Positions 29,898-39,868 of a stretch of 43,628 bases of DNA are shown here, piece by piece. This DNA comes from Rhodoferax sp. (lineage in GTDB: Bacteria; Pseudomonadota; Gammaproteobacteria; Burkholderiales; Burkholderiaceae_C): positions 1-43,628 of the forward strand of contig JAIPCE010000006.1 of NCBI GenBank assembly GCA_021738345.1. The letters run 5' to 3'. Every line of letters starts with the position of its first letter. Within the stretch, counting starts at the first letter, position 1. Position numbers and translations under genes: made by a program. The notes beneath the pieces were generated by a model, which had not been told where the DNA came from, made no database searches, and saw only the letters and a program-made list of their open reading frames with translations.

Positions 29898-30173
29898 GTG
29901 CAAGACAGCGCAGGCAAAAGATCGATATCGTCGGCCCAATCGGGGGAGTCTGGCCCACTACTGAGCGTGCAAGGAGTCAGCGTGCGTTTTGGTGGCATCA
30001 CGGCGCTGAGCGATGTCTCGTTTGATGTCGGGGAACTCGAGATCTGCGGCATCATCGGTCCAAACGGGGCCGGTAAAACCACTTTGTTTAACTGCCTTGC
30101 GGATGACTTGCCGCCCCTTGTCCAACAAAATCCGGAAGTAATCCGGGCTTACCTAGGAGCGCCGGTGTCATGA
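29898..30173 (+). pseudogene. Internally deleted branched-chain amino acid ABC transporter ATPase (livG-like)
   Basis: LLSVQGVSVRFGGITALSDVSFDVGELEICGIIGPNGAGKTTLFNCL joined directly to a C-terminal-like LPPLVQQNPEVIRAYLGAPVS; Walker B and signature motif absent. Confidence 0.8.
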
Positions 30174-31673
30174 AGATGATCCTGGGCAGAAAGCGCACTT
30201 TCGCCGAACTTGCGGGAAGGGTTGCGATATTGGCTGGGGCATTGCGTGGGCTCGGCCTGAAAGCCGGTGACCGGGTCTGCATGCTGTCGCTCAACTCAGA
30301 TCGCTACCTGGGGTATTACCTTGCCGTTTACTGGGCCGGCGGTGCGGTCAATCCTGCCAATATTCACTGGACCGCAGCCGGGATTGCCTATTCGCTGGAT
30401 GACTGCGAAACGGCATTATTGATTGTGGACGATACCTTCAAAGCCATGGCGCAGGGACTCCGGGAAACCTGCAAGCCGCTCAAGCCGCTGATTCATGCCG
30501 GCGACGGCGAGCCACCGGCAGGCATGTTGTCATACGAGGGGCTAATTACTGACAGCGCGCCGGAAGCGGACGCCTATCGCAGCGGCAACGACCTGGCGGG
30601 TGTCTTCTACACCGGCGGCACCACCAGCTTTTCCAAAGGCGTCATGCTGTCCCATGCCAACCTGGCCAGCAATTGCCTGGTGCTGCAGGCCAATGGCGTG
30701 GTCGGAACCGACAGCGTGGGTCTGCACGCGGCACCGATGTTCCACCTAGCCGATGGCGCTTTCATGAACGTACTGCTGTCGGCCGACGGTACCCATGTGA
30801 TGATTTCCAGCTTCACGCCGATCGGTGTCCTGCAGACGATTGAGAGCGAGCAGGTTTCGGCTAGCCTGCTGGTACCTACCATGATCCAGATGCAGGCAGA
30901 CCATCCGGACGTCGGTCAATACAGGTTGGACAGTCTGAAGTCCGTTATTTACGGCACCTCCCCGATCAGCGAGGCGGTGATAGACCGCGCCATGAAGGCC
31001 CTGCCTTCGGCCACATTCTGCCAGGCTTATGGCATGACTGAACTCTCGCCGGTGGCCACCCTGTTGCTGCCGAAATACCACCTGCCCGAGCAGCGTTCGC
31101 TGGGCAAGATGCGCTCGGCCGGGACTGCCTGCACGCTGGCCGAAGTCCGCATCGTCGATCCCGATGGCAAAGAGGTGCCGCTCGGGATAGTCGGTGAGGT
31201 CGCTGTGCGCGACCCGGGTGTCATGCTCGGCTACTGGAACAAGCCGGTAGAGACTGCCGCGGCGGTGCGCAATGGCTGGATGCACACCGGCGACGGCGGT
31301 CGCATGGACGAGGAAGGTTATGTCTTCATTGTTGACCGGATCAAGGACATGATCGTGACCGGCGGCGAAAACGTCTACAGCATCGAAGTCGAGAACGTGG
31401 TGCTCAAGCACCCGGCGGTGGCCCGGTGTGCAGTAATTGGCATCCCCAGTGAGCAATGGGGCGAGCTGGTCCATGTCTCGGTGGTTCTCAAGCCAGGTTC
31501 GCAAACGACGCCCGACAGCATCATCGATGCATTGCAAGACCTTGATCGCCAACTACAAATGCCCGCGCAGCGTGGTCTTTTTGGAGGCCCTACAGCTGTC
31601 CGGAGCCGGCAAGATTCTGAAGAACAAGCTACGCGAGCCGTTCTGGAAAGACACGCCGCGCAATGTCGCTTAA
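30170..31673 (+). pseudogene. AMP-dependent acyl-CoA synthetase, frameshifted near its C-terminus and apparently short at its N-terminus
   Basis: Frame 30170..31831 carries YTGGTTSFSKGVMLSH and GWMHTGDGGRMDEEGYVFIVDRIKDMIVTGGENVYS, then becomes non-homologous after IID. The +1 frame continues HCKTLIANYKCPRSVVFLEALQLSGAGKILKNKLREPFWKDTPRNVA to 31673. Confidence 0.75.
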
Positions 31674-31700
31674 TCAAATTCATCCATAGGAGTAAACAAC

Positions 31701-32885
31701 ATGACAGAGCAAGTTTTGGTCGCCGGCGTCGGCATGATTACGTTCAAGAAACCTGGGGCCAGCCTGCCCTATTTCGAAATGGGTGCACAGGCCATCCGGC
31801 GGGCACTGACCGACGCGGGCCTTGGCTATGAACTGGTGCAACAGGCCTACGCCGGTTACGTCTACGGCGACTCGACCTGCGGTCAGCGCGCCCTTTACGA
31901 GGTCGGCATGACCGGCATTCCGGTCGTCAATGTCAACAACAACTGCTCCACCGGCTCCACAGCATTGTTCCTGGCGCGCCAGGCGGTTGCCAGCGGCGCT
32001 GTCGATTGCGTACTGGCAGTCGGTTTCGAGCAGATGCAGCCCGGCGCCCTGGGTACACACTGGACCGATCGGCCCAGCACGTTTGAGAAATTTGATACGC
32101 TGTGCGCTGAGATATCCGGCGGTACCGAGTTGCCATTGGCCTTGCGCTATTTCGGCGGCGCCGGTCGGGAGCACATGCAGCAATACGGCACCAAACTGGA
32201 AACCTTTGCCAAGATCAGGGCCAAGGCCAGCCGTCATGCGGTCCACAATCCGCTGGCCATCTTCCGTACCGAAATGAGCGAAGAGGATGTGATGCTGGCC
32301 CCGGCGCTTTGGCCGGGCGTGATGACGCGCCCCATGGCATGCCCTCCGACCTGCGGTGGTGCCGCAGCCCTGCTGGTGTCGCGCGCCTTTGCAAAACGGC
32401 ATGGTCTGTCGCCCAAGGTCCAAATACTGGCGCAAAACATGACCACCGATTTCAGCTCGACCTTCGAGTCACGTTCCATGATCGATCTGGTGGGCTTTCA
32501 GATGACGGCGGCTGCGGCCAAGGCGGTCTACGAACTGGCTGGTATCGGACCCGACGAGGTCGATGTTTGCGAGCTGCACGACTGCTTTGCCCAGAACGAA
32601 TTGCTAACTTACGAGGGTCTGGGTTTGTGCCCGATCGGCGGCGCCGAGCGCTTTGTCGAGGACGGCGACAACACTTATGGCGGCAAGATCGTCACCAACC
32701 CGTCAGGCGGTCTGCTGAGCAAGGGCCATCCGCTGGGCGCCACCGGCCTGGCGCAGTGCTATGAGCTGACGCACCAATTGCGCGGCACGGCCGACCAGCG
32801 TCAGGTCAAAGGCGCTCGCCTGGGCTTGCAGCACAACCTCGGGCTAGGCGGCGCGGCGGTCGTCACGCTGTACGGCCAGGCCTAG
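31701..32885 (+). CDS. Thiolase / SCP-x-like lipid-transfer protein
   Basis: 394 aa; VNVNNNCSTGSTALFLARQAV; CELHDCFAQNELLTYEGLGLC; NPSGGLLSKGHPLGATGLAQ. Confidence 0.95.
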   Translation: MTEQVLVAGVGMITFKKPGASLPYFEMGAQAIRRALTDAGLGYELVQQAYAGYVYGDSTCGQRALYEVGMTGIPVVNVNNNCSTGSTALFLARQAVASGAVDCVLAVGFEQMQPGALGTHWTDRPSTFEKFDTLCAEISGGTELPLALRYFGGAGREHMQQYGTKLETFAKIRAKASRHAVHNPLAIFRTEMSEEDVMLAPALWPGVMTRPMACPPTCGGAAALLVSRAFAKRHGLSPKVQILAQNMTTDFSSTFESRSMIDLVGFQMTAAAAKAVYELAGIGPDEVDVCELHDCFAQNELLTYEGLGLCPIGGAERFVEDGDNTYGGKIVTNPSGGLLSKGHPLGATGLAQCYELTHQLRGTADQRQVKGARLGLQHNLGLGGAAVVTLYGQA

Positions 32886-32929
32886 ACAAACCGCGTGAAT
32901 TTGGACCAATACGTCTGAAGGGAAACCCG

Positions 32930-33370
32930 ATGATTGACAAGAAATGGATAGGTCACGAGCTCCCGGCCTCGGTGTTGCCGATCGAACGTAGCCGCCTGCG
33001 GTTCTTTGCCAAGGCAATTGGTGAGACCGATCCGGTTTACACCGATACCGCCGCTGCGCGCAGCGCTGGCTATTCCGATCTGCCGGCTCCACCGACCTTT
33101 TTGTTTGCTGCAGAGCTTGACTCCGGCGCGTCAGACCAGATGCTCGCGGAGCTACAGATCCCGATCGCCAAACTGCTGCACGGTGAGCAGAGTTTCACCT
33201 ACCACCGGGCCGTCTGCGTTGGCGACACGGTAAGCGTACGCTCCACCATCACCGACATCTACGACAAAAAGGATGGCGCGCTGGAATTCGTGGTGAAGAC
33301 CTCGCGCGCCACCAACCAGCAGGGCGAACTGGTGGCCGAACTGCGCTCGGTCATCGTCTGCCGCCACTGA
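32930..33370 (+). CDS. MaoC-family N-terminal (FAS1-like) dehydratase domain protein
   Basis: 146 aa; FAKAIGETDPVYTDTAAARSAGYSDLPAPPTFLFAAELD; GEQSFTYHRAVCVGDTVSVRSTI. Confidence 0.85.
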   Translation: MIDKKWIGHELPASVLPIERSRLRFFAKAIGETDPVYTDTAAARSAGYSDLPAPPTFLFAAELDSGASDQMLAELQIPIAKLLHGEQSFTYHRAVCVGDTVSVRSTITDIYDKKDGALEFVVKTSRATNQQGELVAELRSVIVCRH

Positions 33371-33382
33371 CCTAGGATCAGC

Positions 33383-33802
33383 ATGAATCTACCCACTTTT
33401 GCCGACGTTCAAGTTGGCGACGAACTGCCGGCGCTTCAGCTGCCACCCGTCGATCGCACCACGCTGGCCTTGTTTGCTGGCGCCTCGGGCGACCATAACC
33501 CGATCCACATCGACACCGACGTGGCGCGTCGCGCCGGTATGCCCGATGTTTTTTCACAGGGAATGCTGGGCATGGCATGGCTGGCACGCGTGATCACGGG
33601 CTGGGTCCCGCAAAAACAGCTACGCCGCTTCGACGCGCGTTTCCAGGGCATCACCCACCTGGGCAACGCCATCCACTGCAATGGCCGCGTGCTTGAAAAA
33701 CTTGAACTTGACGGCGAGCACTGCGTGCGCATCGAGCTGCGCAGCGCCAACCAGTTCGGACAGACCAAGATCGTCGGCGAAGCCCTCGTCGCCTTGCCTT
33801 AA
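33383..33802 (+). CDS. MaoC-family dehydratase
   Basis: 139 aa; FAGASGDHNPIHIDTDVARRAGMPDVFSQGMLGMAWLARVI hydratase-2 motif. Confidence 0.9.
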   Translation: MNLPTFADVQVGDELPALQLPPVDRTTLALFAGASGDHNPIHIDTDVARRAGMPDVFSQGMLGMAWLARVITGWVPQKQLRRFDARFQGITHLGNAIHCNGRVLEKLELDGEHCVRIELRSANQFGQTKIVGEALVALP

Positions 33803-33824
33803 CAAAACTTCTGGAGAACGCCTT

Positions 33825-34655
33825 TTGACCAGCAAACTCGAAGGCAAAGTTGCCGTAATCACCGGCTCCGGTCGCGGCATCGGCCGCGCTATCGCACTGA
33901 AACTGGCCAGTGAAGGCGCACGTATCGTGGTCAACGATCTCGATGCCGAGCCAGCGCAGGAGACGATACAGGCGATCATGGATATCGGCGGCCAAGCGGT
34001 GTCCTGCGTCGGCAGCATCGCCGCTCCGGACTTTGCCGATCGTTTCATCGGCACCGCGATCGGTGAATACAAGGGCCTGGACATCATCATCAACAACGCG
34101 GGCTACACCTGGGACAGCGTGATCCAAAAAATGACCGACGAGCAGTGGTACGCGATGCTCGATTGCCACTTGACCGCACCGTTTCGCATCCTTCGCGCCG
34201 CCCAGCCGGTGATCCGCTCCTTAAGCAAGACAGAAGCAGAATCCGGTCATCGCAACGTGCGCAAGGTGGTAAACATCTCGTCCGTCGCGGGGCTGTTCGG
34301 CAACGCAGGGCAAACCAATTACGCCAGCGCCAAGGCTGGCATCGTGGGCATGACGCAAACCTTGGCCAAGGAGTGGGGGCGTATGAATGTGACGGTGAAT
34401 TGCGTGGCCTACGGCTTGATCAAGACCCGGTTGACCACCAGCGTCGCGGGCGAGTCCAGCGCCAACATCGATGGCCGCGACATCAAGCTCGGCGTCAACC
34501 CGGATCTCATGGCCATGATGGAACGTGCTATTGCGCTGGGTCGTGGCGGCACGCCCGAAGAAGCGGCCGGCGCAGTCTATCTGCTGTGCATCCCGGAGTC
34601 GGACTACGTCAGCGGCCAGACCTTGATGTGCAGCGGCGGACTGACCGGTATCTGA
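33825..34655 (+). CDS. SDR-family oxidoreductase (FabG-like)
   Basis: Likely TTG start at 33825 ([31 protein letters not shown]); [26 protein letters not shown]. Confidence 0.92.
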   Translation: MTSKLEGKVAVITGSGRGIGRAIALKLASEGARIVVNDLDAEPAQETIQAIMDIGGQAVSCVGSIAAPDFADRFIGTAIGEYKGLDIIINNAGYTWDSVIQKMTDEQWYAMLDCHLTAPFRILRAAQPVIRSLSKTEAESGHRNVRKVVNISSVAGLFGNAGQTNYASAKAGIVGMTQTLAKEWGRMNVTVNCVAYGLIKTRLTTSVAGESSANIDGRDIKLGVNPDLMAMMERAIALGRGGTPEEAAGAVYLLCIPESDYVSGQTLMCSGGLTGI

Positions 34656-34705
34656 ACCATGTTGCCGCAGTTGTACCACCAATGGTTGTTTGTCGCTCTA
34701 CGTGG

Positions 34706-34806
34706 CAGTACCCGACTGCAGGGGCTTACGCCGACGCTTGTCCGAACGATATTTACGGCGGCACCAACGAAATCCTGAGCGAGGAAACAACATGGCTGGT
34801 CCCCTA
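34706..34806 (+). pseudogene. C-terminal relic of an acyl-CoA dehydrogenase
   Basis: Frame reads [29 protein letters not shown], aligning with EYPIARLYADARVQKIVGGTNEIMKDLIA of the intact ACAD at 24124..25281. Confidence 0.7.
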
Positions 34807-35922
34807 ACTGGTTTCAGAGTCTTGGAGATGTCCGGCATTGGTCCGGGTCCCTTTTGCGCCATGATGCTGGCCGACATGGGGGCTGAGGTGGTTTGCATCG
34901 ACCGCAAAACACCCAGTATGTTTGCCGGTGGCGGGAGTATCGTGGACCGAGGCCGCCGCACTGTGGTGCTGGACCTCAAGAGTCCAGCTTCCGTCGGCAT
35001 CGTGATGCGTTTGGTCGAGCGCAGCGATGCGCTGATCGAGGGCATGCGACCTGGCGTTATGGAGCGTATGGGCCTGGGTCCCGTACCCTGCCTGCAACGC
35101 AATCCCCGGCTCGTCTATGGTCGCATCACGGGCTGGGGTCAGACCGGCCCCTTGGCGCAAGCCGCTGGGCATGACCTGAACTACATTGCGATCACCGGTG
35201 CACTCCATGCGATGGGACATGCAGACCGGCCACCAACACCACCTCTGCATTTGGTGGGAGACATGGGTGGCGGGGCCATGATGTTGGCCTTCGGCATTGT
35301 CAGTGCCTTGCTGGAGGCGAGCCGCTCTGGCCAAGGTCAGGTGGTGGACGCGGCCATGTGCGACGGGGTATCGACGCTGTCGACCATGTACTATGCGTTG
35401 CTGAAATCGGGCATGTGGTCGACGCGGCGCGAGGCCAATATGCTCGACGGCGGCGCGCACTTTTATGGCAGTTACATCTGTGCCGACGGCAAGTTCGTCT
35501 CGATCGGTGCGATCGAGCCGCGGTTCTACGCCACGCTGTTGCAGCTTTGCGGCATCGACGACCCAGATTTCAAAGCCCAGTGGTCGCAAGAGGAATGGCC
35601 GGTCTTGCGCCGCAAACTGGAAGACCTGTTCAAGACTCGCAGCAGAGAACAGTGGTGTGAACTCCTCGAAGGTACTGATGCGTGTTTTGCACCAGTGCTT
35701 GATTTTGCAGAAGCGACGCAGCATCCGCACAACGTGGCCCGCGGTACCTTTATTGAAACCGATGGCGTCACGCATCCGGCCCCGGCACCGCGCTTCAGCC
35801 GCACGCCCGGTGTGGCGGGGTCTGTACCCAAGGTGGGGCAACACACACTTGAAATACTGAACGAGCTCGGATACTCCGAGATGGAGATATCGGCCCTGCG
35901 TGAGAGCAGTGCGATTGTGTAA
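34792..35922 (+). CDS. CaiB/BaiF-family CoA transferase (alpha-methylacyl-CoA racemase-like)
   Basis: Start [38 protein letters not shown] at 34792; [24 protein letters not shown]. Confidence 0.94.
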   Translation: MAGPLTGFRVLEMSGIGPGPFCAMMLADMGAEVVCIDRKTPSMFAGGGSIVDRGRRTVVLDLKSPASVGIVMRLVERSDALIEGMRPGVMERMGLGPVPCLQRNPRLVYGRITGWGQTGPLAQAAGHDLNYIAITGALHAMGHADRPPTPPLHLVGDMGGGAMMLAFGIVSALLEASRSGQGQVVDAAMCDGVSTLSTMYYALLKSGMWSTRREANMLDGGAHFYGSYICADGKFVSIGAIEPRFYATLLQLCGIDDPDFKAQWSQEEWPVLRRKLEDLFKTRSREQWCELLEGTDACFAPVLDFAEATQHPHNVARGTFIETDGVTHPAPAPRFSRTPGVAGSVPKVGQHTLEILNELGYSEMEISALRESSAIV

Positions 35923-36325
35923 CGGGTCGCGGCAGGCCAGCTCACAGCCGCCGTTGGCCGCTCGGCACAGAAATTTGACCTGTCGCCTACCTCATGCTGC
36001 GGACCCGTCAAAGCCTTGCGCGACAAAGCTTTTACTCACGATCTGGAGACGCACCTCACCCTGGGACGTGGACGGTTGATCCAGAGCGCAAGGTCTGCAG
36101 ACGTCAAGGGGAGAATTGCATCATTCATAGAAAGGCGATCGCCGAATTTCATCGGTTCATGAGCCTGTGGCGTGTCGCATCGACTTGAGAGGATGTGGCA
36201 CTTGGTTCAGCGCGTCAATTGCGGGATTGGCCTGATTATTACCCGATTGAGTCGCTTCGTCTGGCACGCTTCAATGCGTGCAATGGGTATTGTTCAGCGA
36301 CCTGCTCAGCGGAAAGTAGTTCAAG

Positions 36326-37120
36326 CTAGGCGGATTTGCAGCTCATTCCTCCATCCACTGGTAGCAGCACGCCAGTGATGTACTTTGCTTCGTCGGATGC
36401 CAAGAACACGGATGCCCAGGCAACGTCCCAGGCGTCGCCCATGGATCCAGTCGGGCAGGCCGCGTTCCTGGCCGCGACCATCGCTTGCTCGTCGTCGTAA
36501 AGTGGCATCAGGACCGACCTTATGACTGGTGTGTTCATCATTCCCACCAGGATGGCATTGGCTCTGATGCCTTTGCGGGCATACTGCAGCGCGATGGCCT
36601 GAGTGAATTGGTTTACCGCTGCCTTGAACGCCGCATACCCAACATAAGCCGTTCCAACCCAGCGTACGCTCGCGATCGAAGAGATGTTAATAATCGACCC
36701 ACTGCCCTGAGCCTCCATCACGGGCAACACGAACTTGCAGGTCCAGAAGAGCGGATCAACGTTGAGCTTCATGGCGTCGAACCAAGTGTCTCCGCTCATC
36801 TCGACCGGACCTCCGATGTGCGCATAACCGACGTTGTTGTGCAGAATGTCAATGCGGTTGTAGCGGCCAAGGCAGCTGTCCACCGCGGCCTTGACCTGCT
36901 CCGGCCTCGTCACATCGGCGGCCACTGCGTGGCAGAGGCCACCTTCATCGCGAATGATGGCTGCAGTCTCTTCGGCCGCCTCGAGCTTGATGTCGACCGC
37001 CACGACGCGCGCACCTTCGCGCGCATACGCAACTGCAGCAGCCTTGCCATTGCCCCAACCGGGACCGATACTACCGGCGCCATAGACCAGCGCCACCTTG
37101 CTCTTCAGACGGTCTGACAT
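36326..37120 (-). CDS. SDR-family oxidoreductase with atypical nucleotide-binding loop
   Basis: Start MSDRLKSKVALVYGAGSIGPGWGNGKAAA at 37120; YVGYAAFKAA (YxxxK). Confidence 0.88.
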   Translation of the reverse strand: MSDRLKSKVALVYGAGSIGPGWGNGKAAAVAYAREGARVVAVDIKLEAAEETAAIIRDEGGLCHAVAADVTRPEQVKAAVDSCLGRYNRIDILHNNVGYAHIGGPVEMSGDTWFDAMKLNVDPLFWTCKFVLPVMEAQGSGSIINISSIASVRWVGTAYVGYAAFKAAVNQFTQAIALQYARKGIRANAILVGMMNTPVIRSVLMPLYDDEQAMVAARNAACPTGSMGDAWDVAWASVFLASDEAKYITGVLLPVDGGMSCKSA

Positions 37121-37154
37121 GTTCGAATGCCTCTTGTGTGTGTGTTGCGTTGAC

Positions 37155-38753
37155 TCATGCCCTGCTTGGAGCCAAATCCAGAGCATCGACTGTGCCCTGC
37201 TTCTTTAGCAAGGCACGCTGGATTTTTCCGGTGGCGGTCTTCGGCAGCCTTTCGACGATCTTCGCGAAGCGCGGTCGTGCGAAGCGCGGCAGCCTGGCGC
37301 TGGCCTCGTGAACGACAGTTGCGCAGTCGAGGGCTGCACCAGCCAGGGGAACGAGCGCCAACATTACCTCGTCCTCGCCGCCAGGGATGTCCGAGGGCAC
37401 GGCGTACGCAGCCACCTCAGCGACTCCGGGCAACTCGCCAACGACAGCCTCTACCTCTGTGGCCGATATGTTCTCGCCGCGGCGGCGAATGCAGTCCCTC
37501 AACCGGTCGATAAAAGTGACGACCCCCGTCTCGTCGATGACCCCGGCGTCGCCGGTGTGAAACCAGAGGTTGCGCCACGCCTCGACAGTCTTGTGCGGCG
37601 CGTTGTAGTAGCCCGCCATGAAGCCGAACGGCACACGTGGCCGCACCAAAATTTCGCCGACCTGGCCGGCGGGAAGGGGCAGATCCGTCTCGGCGTCGGC
37701 AATGCAAACCTCGAAGTGCTCACCGTGTACCCAGCCTGCCTTGCCAGGAATCGGTGAGCCGACTCGACCCCAGATCGGTATGTTGACTTCGGTCATACCG
37801 AAGCCCGAGACGACATCTTGCACGCCGAAGCGCGAGCGGAACTGTTCCTCATGGCTTGGGAGGTTGGGTGCGTTGAGCATCGCGCGCAAGTGGTGATCCC
37901 GATCGTGACGGGACGGCGTTTGGGCCACTACGAAGGCGGCCGTGGTACCGAGCAGATTGGTCACCGTCGAGCCATGCGTGCGTATGTCCGAGAGCCAGTT
38001 GCTGGCGCTGAATCGCGTTCGAACGAAAGCCGGTATGCCGGCAAGCAAGGTCGCCCCCAACTGCATCAGCAGACCGTTCGCGTGAAATAGCGGAAGGCAG
38101 ATGTAATAGCGGTCGTCATGACCAAGCTGCATGCTCTTGATCGCCCCAATGCCGTACAAGGCGCAGTGCGCGTGCGGCATCAGCACACCCTTGGAGGGAC
38201 CGCTTGTTCCGGACGTATACATGATGCAGGCCGTGTCCGATGCCGCGGGGGCGTGACCGTCCCATTCTGGCATGCCGTCGTAGCGGCGCCAGTCAACGGG
38301 CCGTATGCCGCGGTCCCAATTGAAGGATGATGGACCGACGGTGACGATGGTCTTCAAGTGGGGGAGCTGCGAGCTGATTGCTTCGAGGACCGGCACCAGT
38401 GCGGCACTGATGATCAGGCAGCTCACCTCGGAGTCGTTCAGTTGGTGCTTCAGGAAATCGCCACGCAGCTCAGTGTTGACCATGACCGCAATGGCGCCGG
38501 TCTTTCCGAGTCCCATCCACGCGGTGATGAAATCGCAGCCGTTAAACATTAACATGCCCACTCGCTGCCCATGGCGCACGCCGAGGTCGTAGAAGAACGA
38601 TGCTGCCCGCCGGGCCCGAGTCTGGGCAGCGCCGAACGTCAAGGTGTCCCCGGTGTCATCAATGACCCACATGCTGTCGGGGCGTCGCTCGGCCATTTCC
38701 GTCAGGACTCCCGGTAATACCCAGCTCAAGGGGTTCTTCATCCCGCTAAACAT
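37155..38753 (-). CDS. AMP-dependent acyl/aryl-CoA ligase
   Basis: 532 aa; IMYTSGTSGPSKGVLMPH, WFHTGDAGVIDETGVVTFIDRLRDCIRRRGENIS, LPKTATGKIQRALL. Confidence 0.93.
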   Translation of the reverse strand: MFSGMKNPLSWVLPGVLTEMAERRPDSMWVIDDTGDTLTFGAAQTRARRAASFFYDLGVRHGQRVGMLMFNGCDFITAWMGLGKTGAIAVMVNTELRGDFLKHQLNDSEVSCLIISAALVPVLEAISSQLPHLKTIVTVGPSSFNWDRGIRPVDWRRYDGMPEWDGHAPAASDTACIMYTSGTSGPSKGVLMPHAHCALYGIGAIKSMQLGHDDRYYICLPLFHANGLLMQLGATLLAGIPAFVRTRFSASNWLSDIRTHGSTVTNLLGTTAAFVVAQTPSRHDRDHHLRAMLNAPNLPSHEEQFRSRFGVQDVVSGFGMTEVNIPIWGRVGSPIPGKAGWVHGEHFEVCIADAETDLPLPAGQVGEILVRPRVPFGFMAGYYNAPHKTVEAWRNLWFHTGDAGVIDETGVVTFIDRLRDCIRRRGENISATEVEAVVGELPGVAEVAAYAVPSDIPGGEDEVMLALVPLAGAALDCATVVHEASARLPRFARPRFAKIVERLPKTATGKIQRALLKKQGTVDALDLAPSRA

Positions 38754-38809
38754 CTCTTCTCCCTTAAGGGCCTATGAATCAGAATGCGTGCGCCACGCCG
38801 GCCGAACCG

Positions 38810-39769
38810 TCATTCGAGGTTCAGATTGAGTGTTTTTGCGATCGCCCCCCAAATGGCACGGTCACGCTTTGTTTTGTCGCCCAGCTGGGCACTCGTTAGC
38901 CTGGTTATTGTGTAACCCTGACTGGCGATGGTCTTGCTTACCACCGGGTCGGCCAAAACCGCGTTGACGGCCCGGTTGACGAACTCGACGATTTCGGGTG
39001 GGGTGCCGGCCGGCGCGAAGATTGCGAACCAGGGCACTGCGCGGAAGTCCACTCCCAACTCGACAACGGTGGGCACGTCAGGCAGTGCTGCAGCCCGCTT
39101 CTCGCCCATCACCGCTGCATGGCGCATTTTGCCTTCCTTGACAAACTGCTCATACAGACCTGTCGCCATCATAGAGATGTGTACATCGCCCGCCAGCAAT
39201 GCGGTATTTATGTCTGGTACGGACTTGTATGGGATATGACTGAAGCCCGCACCGGTGCCCTGCCTGATCGCTTCGAGTAGCAGGTGCGACGCGGTTCCGA
39301 TTCCGTAACTGGCCCAGTTCACCTTGTTCGGGTTGGCCTTCGAGTAGGCGATCAACTCGGGCAGCGTTTTCGCCGGATGTGAGGTAGGGATAGTGATGCC
39401 AGCGATGGCGTCGGCGACCGCTGCCACCGGGACGAAGTCCTTCTCGGCATCGTAGGCCAGTTTCTTGAAGGTGAACGGGTTCACCACCAAGATGTCTGAG
39501 ATGACCATGCACATCGTGTAACCGTCGGGTGCGGCTTGCTTGCACGCCGTGGCACCGATCATCCCGCTGGCCCCTGCCTTGTTCTCTATCACCACGGGCT
39601 GCTTCAGCGATTTAGCCATCTCCTGGCCGATGGTCCGCGCAAGGACATCGGTGGAGCCGCCGGCGCCGAAGGGCACGATCAACTTAATTGGACGATCGGG
39701 GTAGGCATGCGCGGCGGCGGCGAGGACCAGCAGAGTCGCAGCTGCTAGGGACTTAACAAGTGGTTTCAT
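38810..39769 (-). CDS. Bug/TctC-family tripartite tricarboxylate transporter substrate-binding protein
   Basis: 319 aa; signal peptide; AYPDRPIKLIVPFGAGGSTDVLARTIGQEMAKSL...VVIENKAGASG. Confidence 0.94.
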   Translation of the reverse strand: MKPLVKSLAAATLLVLAAAAHAYPDRPIKLIVPFGAGGSTDVLARTIGQEMAKSLKQPVVIENKAGASGMIGATACKQAAPDGYTMCMVISDILVVNPFTFKKLAYDAEKDFVPVAAVADAIAGITIPTSHPAKTLPELIAYSKANPNKVNWASYGIGTASHLLLEAIRQGTGAGFSHIPYKSVPDINTALLAGDVHISMMATGLYEQFVKEGKMRHAAVMGEKRAAALPDVPTVVELGVDFRAVPWFAIFAPAGTPPEIVEFVNRAVNAVLADPVVSKTIASQGYTITRLTSAQLGDKTKRDRAIWGAIAKTLNLNLE

Positions 39770-39868
39770 CGGGTTGTCTCCTTGTGAATGGTGGTTTGGT
39801 CTTGATCATCTAAGTTCTCCTTTCAATTTTGGTTCGTTACCCAGGTGGACTTCAGAACTTGTCGAGTT

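Noticed and set aside
30746-31552. 268-aa minus-strand ORF
   Set aside because: Mirror frame of the acyl-CoA synthetase; no domain recognised.
35925-36325. Gene relic between the CoA transferase and the SDR
   Set aside because: Short ORFs only; I could not match them to any family confidently.
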